Source: Sphingobacterium sp. ML3W
Lineage (GTDB): Bacteria; Bacteroidota; Bacteroidia; Sphingobacteriales; Sphingobacteriaceae
Reading direction: 5' to 3'
DNA length: 64,000 nucleotides
Assembly (NCBI RefSeq): GCF_029542085.1
Contig: NZ_CP107036.1
Coordinates: 1,240,001-1,304,000 of the forward strand
Under the pieces are notes generated by a model. The model saw only the letters and a list, made by a program, of their open reading frames with translations. It did no database searches and was not told the origin of the DNA. This document shows positions 58,733-64,000 of this stretch, one piece after another (the stretch's first letter is position 1; each line of letters begins with the position of its first letter). A program made the position numbers and the translations under genes.

Positions 58733-61360
58733 TTAGAAAAGAAAACTATATTTTAATACCGACTGGAAACCACGTAATGGAATGGTTTGGCGGTTTTCCA
58801 GGTTCGGAGTCAAACTGTAACTGGAATATATTTTTTTATTAAGGATATTATTGATGTTGAGTTCCAGGCTATGTTTACTTTTAAGAGGTTTATAGCGGAT
58901 AGATGCGTCTAGAAAGCCATTGGCGATGGGATCAAGCCCGCTACTTTGATAACTGCCATAACTCCAGGTTCCCTTCACAAAGAGGTAAGTGCCAACAACA
59001 TAAAGCATTCCTAAGCTATGTGTATTCGATGTATATTGGTTGGAACTCCGCTCCGCTTCACTTTTTAGTCGATTTCGAAAATCGCTATAGGTATACTGAT
59101 AGGATAATGTGGTGTGGGAGATGCCCTTATATTCAAGCCTTGGGCTGACGGTTATTGTCGTGCCAGTGGCTGCAGCAAATTGACCATTCAAAAATTGATT
59201 GTATTTGTTTTGATTCGCACTTGCATTCAACCCCAGATAAATCCCCTCTTTCAATAAGGATTTAGACATACCCAATGTCAGCGCATTACTGCTCGTCCGA
59301 TTGTCATAGGGCATCAACTTACTGATAATGCCGTGCTGTGTCACATCCTGACCGACTAAATAATCATTTTGTGTCCGCAGATGTGATGCTGTTACATTCA
59401 GGTAAAATAAGCTGATTGGTCGTTCGATAGCATAACGTAATGTATACGCTTGATTTGATGTGAAATACAGTGGTGCAGCGAAACTTTTTATTTCCCTGAA
59501 ATTACTCAGAATCGGGTACGGATAGAGCTGGTCGAGATCCGAATTTTCCTGATTAAAACGTAGGGACAATAGGAAATAATCTCGATTTGGTAGATAAGCC
59601 TGTAGGGAAACGGAAGGCGTAAACAGTAGTTTCTTCGTCTCTGTGGTTGACCCCGCATGGCGATCTGTAATATCCCATGCGTTCCAGGTCAAGGGAAACG
59701 CGCCAGAAAGGATAAAGTCTTTATTTTTCCAATCCAGTTTCACACCAGCGGACATTTGCTGTTGTTGCCAGCGCAGATTGTTGTCGGGAAACCTTTTGTT
59801 ATCAAATACAGCCCCATCTTTGACCAAGTCTAATGCCGAGTTCAGTTCTTTATTGAGGTAATTCAAACGGGCAAAATAAGTACGTTTTAAGCGTGTATTA
59901 TTACGTGTATAGGCCACTTGTATATTACCATTGGTCTGTGGTAAAGAGACAGTTTGCCGAACAGCATCATAGGGCTGATTTTCATTTAAATAATTCGCCA
60001 TTACACCGGGAAATACCTCCAAGCGATCTTTATGCCATTTTTTCGCCAGATCCAGATTAAAAGTGATCAGATCCTTGTTTTTTAATTTGGGCGTATACTC
60101 CATGGATTCGGATATAAAATTCAGCTGATCCCGCCCCCATTGGTCATAGCGTGCCCCATCATCGAGTAACCAGGTGTGATGGTTTTGGTTTTCGGCTTTA
60201 AAATCGATTATATTTTTCAAATAATACCGATTATCGTTGCCTTCCAAGGTGAAGCTGCCACGCCCATAAAGTGGTTTTTTTGTCGTATTATAATAATTAT
60301 TATAAGTGACCTGACTGCCATCGGCCAAAAGATATCTTTGTGTACCATCGCTACTGAGCTGCTCCCGGTCGGCCCACAGGTTGCCATTCACACTAGAGCT
60401 CCATGCCTCGGACCATTTATAAAATTGATTGGTGTTAAAGGCGACAGATCTATTGTTGTAATATTTGTTTGTCGGTACTGAGGGCGTTGCCGCTGCAATC
60501 GGTTCGGTCAGGTTGAATGAGTTGATGGATTCCACATCATTGTTAATGCGCTCACCAATTGAATTATATTGCAGTGTATTGAGGGTTTTGTACTTCTTTT
60601 TGAAGCTCATGGCATTCCCATTGATAAAGCCATCGATTGGTGCGGCAATACCAACAGTAGCTTCACCTGACCAGATCATTTTAGCATCTTCGTTAAGAAC
60701 AAGATTTAATGCGACATCTTCGGAGTTGCTTACCCCCTGTTTGACTTTTTTATGTTCATGATTTTGCACAAGTTCAACGTCTTTGACCGCTTTGGGTTGT
60801 ATTGTTCTAGTGCCAACGCCATAGCCATTCTGAAAGATATTGTCCCCATCGACGTACATCCGGCTGACGGTTTTGCCATTGTGCTTGATGACGCCGTTGT
60901 CGTCAACCTCTATACCGGGCATGCGGCGCAGTACATCGCCGATGTTCCTGTCTTCTGCAGAAACAAAGTTGTTGACCGCATACCGGGTGGTATCACCGGC
61001 GCGCCGTACCGCCAGAGGTTTACTCTTGACGGTAACATCTGCCAGCTGAATGGACTTTTTAACGAGTTCAAAGTCCACTCTCGGACTTTGGCCTTTATAG
61101 TCCTTACGGACTTTCTCATACGAAATATGGCTGACCTCGATCCATTGAACTTTGGACATTTCTTCTTTTGTCAGGTTAAATACATACTGTCCCGTACTAT
61201 TGCTTCTGACGGTATGGAGGCTGCTGTTGGCGTAGCCAATGACGATAGTCGCATAGGGTATTGCCTGTTTGTTGCTACTGATAATACCCTCAATTTTCTC
61301 CTGCGCAAAAGTAAGCGTGGACACCATGGTCAAGCATAGGCTACAAAAGATTTCTTTCAT
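58733..61360 (-). CDS. Carboxypeptidase-regulatory-domain outer-membrane beta-barrel protein
   Basis: An 875-residue outer-membrane protein with signal peptide (LTMVSTLTFAQ). Residues about 20-115 are a CarboxypepD_reg-like domain (IEGIISSNKQAIPYATIVIG). A plug-like region follows (DVLRRMPGIEVDDNGVIKHN, RMYVDGDNIFQNGYG), then a long barrel of the OMP_b-brl_3 type ending with an aromatic strand SVLKYSFLF. It lacks an evident TonB box, so it may be an independent channel or receptor. It is eight bases downstream of the GLPGLI gene and divergent from a sensor kinase; in related genomes barrel and GLPGLI genes often pair. Confidence 0.82.
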   Translation of the reverse strand: MKEIFCSLCLTMVSTLTFAQEKIEGIISSNKQAIPYATIVIGYANSSLHTVRSNSTGQYVFNLTKEEMSKVQWIEVSHISYEKVRKDYKGQSPRVDFELVKKSIQLADVTVKSKPLAVRRAGDTTRYAVNNFVSAEDRNIGDVLRRMPGIEVDDNGVIKHNGKTVSRMYVDGDNIFQNGYGVGTRTIQPKAVKDVELVQNHEHKKVKQGVSNSEDVALNLVLNEDAKMIWSGEATVGIAAPIDGFINGNAMSFKKKYKTLNTLQYNSIGERINNDVESINSFNLTEPIAAATPSVPTNKYYNNRSVAFNTNQFYKWSEAWSSSVNGNLWADREQLSSDGTQRYLLADGSQVTYNNYYNTTKKPLYGRGSFTLEGNDNRYYLKNIIDFKAENQNHHTWLLDDGARYDQWGRDQLNFISESMEYTPKLKNKDLITFNLDLAKKWHKDRLEVFPGVMANYLNENQPYDAVRQTVSLPQTNGNIQVAYTRNNTRLKRTYFARLNYLNKELNSALDLVKDGAVFDNKRFPDNNLRWQQQQMSAGVKLDWKNKDFILSGAFPLTWNAWDITDRHAGSTTETKKLLFTPSVSLQAYLPNRDYFLLSLRFNQENSDLDQLYPYPILSNFREIKSFAAPLYFTSNQAYTLRYAIERPISLFYLNVTASHLRTQNDYLVGQDVTQHGIISKLMPYDNRTSSNALTLGMSKSLLKEGIYLGLNASANQNKYNQFLNGQFAAATGTTITVSPRLEYKGISHTTLSYQYTYSDFRNRLKSEAERSSNQYTSNTHSLGMLYVVGTYLFVKGTWSYGSYQSSGLDPIANGFLDASIRYKPLKSKHSLELNINNILNKKIYSSYSLTPNLENRQTIPLRGFQSVLKYSFLF

Positions 61361-61368
61361 CAGAATCG

Positions 61369-62214
61369 TTATTTGATCGTACGTTCAACAGGATTGTTCA
61401 ACTGAAATTTTTGTTTATTTTTCTCGCTTTCTTTCATCAACGCCTCGGCTTGTTCCTGCGAGATTTCCCGCCCGTCCTGCGTCTTGAACTTTACGGTAGC
61501 ACCAGCAGGTAATTGAGCCATCATCGCTCCCAGCTTGTCCGCTTTACTGTTTTCCATCGCCTTGCGGTACTTTTCATAGGGAAGTTCGGGTAGTTTGTCG
61601 ATCTCCATCAGGGGCATCTTGTCTGCGACCTTATCCAATCCAGCATAACGAAAGCGAACTTCATTGGTCAAATCTTTGGCTTCAAGGATGGCACCCGGCA
61701 AGCCATTTAGCTTCCAGGGGCCTACCGGGAATGGGATTTCTTCGGTAAACCAGGCTTCATAGGTACGACCACCAAATTGCCCTATCGCTTTGATACATCC
61801 ATATCCTCCGATATCCCGCTTTTCTTCGGTGATGGCCCAATCTATTTTATAGTTCTTGTTGGGGTACACTTTATACAATTGACCGAGCATCGTCACTAGG
61901 CAAGGGCTCTCCCCCGTTCCGAAAGGTGTGTACAGATTGACCAATCCATCAGACTGGTCAATAGCATCCATACTGATATGAAGTGCCCCCTGTTCTTTAT
62001 TTTTTTCCATGGGCGCCATTGAATAGAAGGCGTTTCCGTTACCGATATATAGGTACATGGAACGTGTAATAGGAGCCTCCTTTTTTGTGCTGTCAGCGAT
62101 ATGTTCAAAATCATACTTAATAAACATATTCACTTGATTGTCTTGAGCAAATAGCCCTTGGACAAAGAGAAAAAGACCGATAATAGCGGTCAGCGAAAAC
62201 TTTGTTGTGTTCAT
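61369..62214 (-). CDS. GLPGLI family protein
   Basis: A 281-residue exported protein (signal peptide ending near LFAQ) with the family motif near GPWKLNGLPGAILEAKD (GLPG-x-I). The family is restricted to Bacteroidota, is of unknown function, and is thought to sit in the envelope. Surrounding conserved parts are IGQFGGRTYEAWFTEEIPFP and a C-terminal basic helix. It is transcribed with the barrel gene, eight bases downstream, from a divergent promoter that carries phased TGTTA repeats. Confidence 0.9.
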   Translation of the reverse strand: MNTTKFSLTAIIGLFLFVQGLFAQDNQVNMFIKYDFEHIADSTKKEAPITRSMYLYIGNGNAFYSMAPMEKNKEQGALHISMDAIDQSDGLVNLYTPFGTGESPCLVTMLGQLYKVYPNKNYKIDWAITEEKRDIGGYGCIKAIGQFGGRTYEAWFTEEIPFPVGPWKLNGLPGAILEAKDLTNEVRFRYAGLDKVADKMPLMEIDKLPELPYEKYRKAMENSKADKLGAMMAQLPAGATVKFKTQDGREISQEQAEALMKESEKNKQKFQLNNPVERTIK

Positions 62215-62242
62215 TTTTATTACTTTTATATTGTCAGTGGAT

Positions 62243-62250
62243 CAAAAGTA
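62243..62250 (-). promoter_or_regulatory. Candidate -7 element of the GLPGLI operon
   Basis: On the minus strand TACTTTTG is a perfect -7 match 28 bases before the start at 62214. TTG at 62274-62276 is 23 bases away, longer than the usual 19-20. Confidence 0.5.
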
Positions 62251-62282
62251 GAATGCAAGTCGAGCTTCCATTCCAATTGCTT

Positions 62283-62347
62283 TGTTAAATACTGTTAACC
62301 GGAAACGGAATTGTTAACTACTGTTAAGTAATGTTATGAACTGTTAG
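62283..62347 (+). repeat. Six helically phased TGTTA repeats
   Basis: TGTTA occurs at 62283, 62293, 62312, 62322, 62332 and 62342, i.e. steps of 10, 19, 10, 10 and 10 bases. Four copies extend to TGTTAA. One register position (about 62302) is empty. Tandem half-sites at about one helical turn are typical of OmpR/PhoB-type response-regulator sites. The array lies 33-97 bases upstream of the GLPGLI -7 element and ends 53 bases before the kinase start. Confidence 0.75.
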
Positions 62348-62400
62348 CAGATCCCTCTTTTTCGTAGATTTTAGCTAGCATTGTAGCTGAGAATTTTATT

Positions 62401-64000
62401 ATGACTACACACAGGAAAACACGCGTTATCATTGCCTTACTAATCGCTAGCACGATAGCTGTTATTGTCATGCAGGTGTTTTGGCTGTCCAATGCCTTTC
62501 GTATCAATCAGCAAAAGGAGAAGATCATGATACAAGGAGCCATCAAAGATGCCATAGATGTCGTTCGTCTCAAAACATACTTCGGTATTGATAGCTCCCT
62601 CTCCAAGGAACAATCGTCCATTCTGCGTGCCATGGGGGGGATACTTGACCAGGTCTCCAATAATGAATTGAAAGGCGTTCAGATTCATCGGCAGATTACA
62701 AAGGATTCAACGACGAAGAAAAGCTGTGATACTTGTACAAACGCCTCAAAAAAGACGACCCATGAATTTCGGATGGATATCGCAGAAACTGGCAAGGATG
62801 TCGAGAAAAAGCTGGTCGATTCGATCTTAAGGGCAAATCATACGGGCAAACTCCCTAAGCATGTAAAAGTCACCCCGCGTAGCCTCAAAGACACTTTCGT
62901 TCAACTTTCTTCAAAGGGCAATAAAGGAATAGGTACCGCATTGGCTGATACAGCATTGGCAAAAAAGCCGGAGAAGCCATCAAAGTCTATCGTTGCTCGG
63001 CAGTTTAGTGGCTCGGCCGTCAGGGTTTATGCAAACGATACCGAATCCACACAAAAAGACGTGGATACGCTTGCTATTGGCTTATTGCTGGACTCATTGA
63101 TAGGCACCAATTTTGAGGAATTACAATTGAAGAATCAATTTAAAGTGTCCTTTGCTACTCTTGCAGATAGCGCAAAGCAATCATTGGATTCCGTCGCTCA
63201 CTACCTCTTGTTGAGAAGTACCATCAGCCCCACCTACAGTGCAGTGATTAGCGTAGAACCGGATCTGTTCACAAGCTTAGATGGCATGAAATGGCTACTT
63301 TTCGTTTCTATACTTATCTTGGGAATGCTATTTTATACTGCGCTTGCCCTTATTAATTCCTTCAATCGCGAGAAGCAAATGACCGAGATTAAGAATGATT
63401 TTATCTCAAATATGACTCACGAGTTCAAAACACCTATCGCCACAGCAAGTCTCGCGGTAGAGTTGATGAGCAAATTTGGGATAAAGAATAACCCTGAAAA
63501 ATTGGATGAATATCTCAATATCTGCGGTGCCGAACTCAAGCGTGTATCGACCATGATTGAGACCGTACTTCGGCTAGCACAGGATAATCCATATATTTTG
63601 GAAAAAGAGTCCACCGATCTCAGCCAGATGCTGCATGATTTTCAGCGTCAGACAAAGCCCAAACTTGATGAAGCGAAAGGAAAGTTGACAATAACAATCG
63701 CAGATGATTTTCCGGCTGTAGAGGTGGATAAGACCCATTTGGAAAACATTCTCTATAATCTGCTCGATAATAGCCTTAAATATAGCCGGCAGGCGCCTGT
63801 TATTCAGCTCCTTGTCAGCCTGGATAAACAGTGCTTCCGGTTATCATTTAGTGACAACGGCATGGGGATTCCAAGGGATTACCTCGACCGTGTATTCGAT
63901 CAATTCTTTCGGGTACCCATGGGCAATGTCCATGCAACGAAAGGTTTTGGCTTAGGCTTGTCCTATGTAAAAAAAATCGTGGAGCTCCATGACGGTACCA
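62401..64000 (+). CDS. Sensor histidine kinase, 3' end beyond the window
   Basis: Open to the window end, about 533 residues so far. A short cytoplasmic N-terminus and first membrane helix (VIIALLIASTIAVIVMQVFW) are followed by a periplasmic region of about 260 residues with a CDTC pair at 109-112, and a second helix at about 297-322 (WLLFVSILILGMLFYTALAL). Then come HisKA with phospho-accepting His 340 in NMTHEFKTP and HATPase_c (NILYNLLDNSLKYS, SDNGMGIP, KGFGLGLSYVKKIVELHDG). A response-regulator gene is expected just past the window. It is divergent from the GLPGLI/barrel operon, suggesting that it regulates those genes. Confidence 0.93.
   Translation, partial: MTTHRKTRVIIALLIASTIAVIVMQVFWLSNAFRINQQKEKIMIQGAIKDAIDVVRLKTYFGIDSSLSKEQSSILRAMGGILDQVSNNELKGVQIHRQITKDSTTKKSCDTCTNASKKTTHEFRMDIAETGKDVEKKLVDSILRANHTGKLPKHVKVTPRSLKDTFVQLSSKGNKGIGTALADTALAKKPEKPSKSIVARQFSGSAVRVYANDTESTQKDVDTLAIGLLLDSLIGTNFEELQLKNQFKVSFATLADSAKQSLDSVAHYLLLRSTISPTYSAVISVEPDLFTSLDGMKWLLFVSILILGMLFYTALALINSFNREKQMTEIKNDFISNMTHEFKTPIATASLAVELMSKFGIKNNPEKLDEYLNICGAELKRVSTMIETVLRLAQDNPYILEKESTDLSQMLHDFQRQTKPKLDEAKGKLTITIADDFPAVEVDKTHLENILYNLLDNSLKYSRQAPVIQLLVSLDKQCFRLSFSDNGMGIPRDYLDRVFDQFFRVPMGNVHATKGFGLGLSYVKKIVELHDGT

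Overview
The window looks like chromosome of a Bacteroidota bacterium of the Sphingobacteriaceae type, probably Sphingobacterium. The evidence is a SusC/SusD polysaccharide locus with a one-protein hybrid two-component regulator, a GLPGLI-family protein, YegP and DUF3472 proteins, and several promoters of the Bacteroidota form (TTG, 19-20 bases, TAnnTTTG). No intact insertion sequence, phage or CRISPR array was seen.

Layout. 1-3.5 kb: housekeeping run purA (3' part), pabB, tatD-like, tcdA. 3.6-8 kb: small genes (BON lipoprotein, GreA-like protein, tRNA-Ser(GGA), YegP, a TetR/DUF1348 pair, an isochorismatase-like hydrolase) and a membrane-protein pseudogene broken by an in-frame TGA. 8-28.3 kb: a large molybdenum-enzyme island. 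It holds two Tat-exported isoquinoline 1-oxidoreductase-like dehydrogenases (one with a diheme cytochrome c), an FdhF/YdeP molybdopterin oxidoreductase with fdhD and mobA, and a ten-gene operon for cofactor synthesis: xdhC, moaA, a mocA-moeA fusion, a TauE-type carrier, a small molybdopterin-oxidoreductase-fold protein, moaD, moeB-rhodanese, moaE and a moaC-mogA fusion. A cysteine desulfurase converges on its end. Genes for both the guanine-dinucleotide (mobA) and cytosine-dinucleotide (mocA) cofactors are present, matching the two enzyme classes encoded alongside.

28.3-37.3 kb: a decayed histidine-kinase remnant, a cold-shock gene, two membrane or lipoprotein unknowns, a convergent PepSY protein/TonB receptor pair probably for ferric-siderophore use, a truncated gene fragment, a GNAT acetyltransferase and a DUF5077/DUF3472 lipoprotein. 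37.5-54.5 kb: a polysaccharide utilisation locus transcribed leftward in the order GH31 (with a PA14-like insert), SusC, SusD, surface glycan-binding protein, GH43, GH2, with its HTCS regulator just upstream. This enzyme set resembles the exo-acting part of xyloglucan loci. 54.6-58.7 kb: outer-membrane barrel, astacin-like lipoprotein protease, SDR dehydrogenase with a Crp/Fnr regulator, and a gene remnant. 58.7-64 kb: a carboxypeptidase-regulatory-domain beta-barrel and a GLPGLI protein, divergent from a sensor histidine kinase that runs off the window. The intergenic space between them carries six TGTTA units in helical phase.

Most striking: the GLPGLI/barrel/kinase module with its phased repeats; the PUL promoter, which has a good -7 box but no -33 box and a 22-base-spaced direct repeat where an activator would sit; the fused and dual-pathway molybdenum cofactor island, including a carrier and a cofactor-fold protein that lacks the usual ligand motif; and several gene remnants and long palindromic operators. 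All functions are inferred from recognising sequence motifs by eye; no database search was run.
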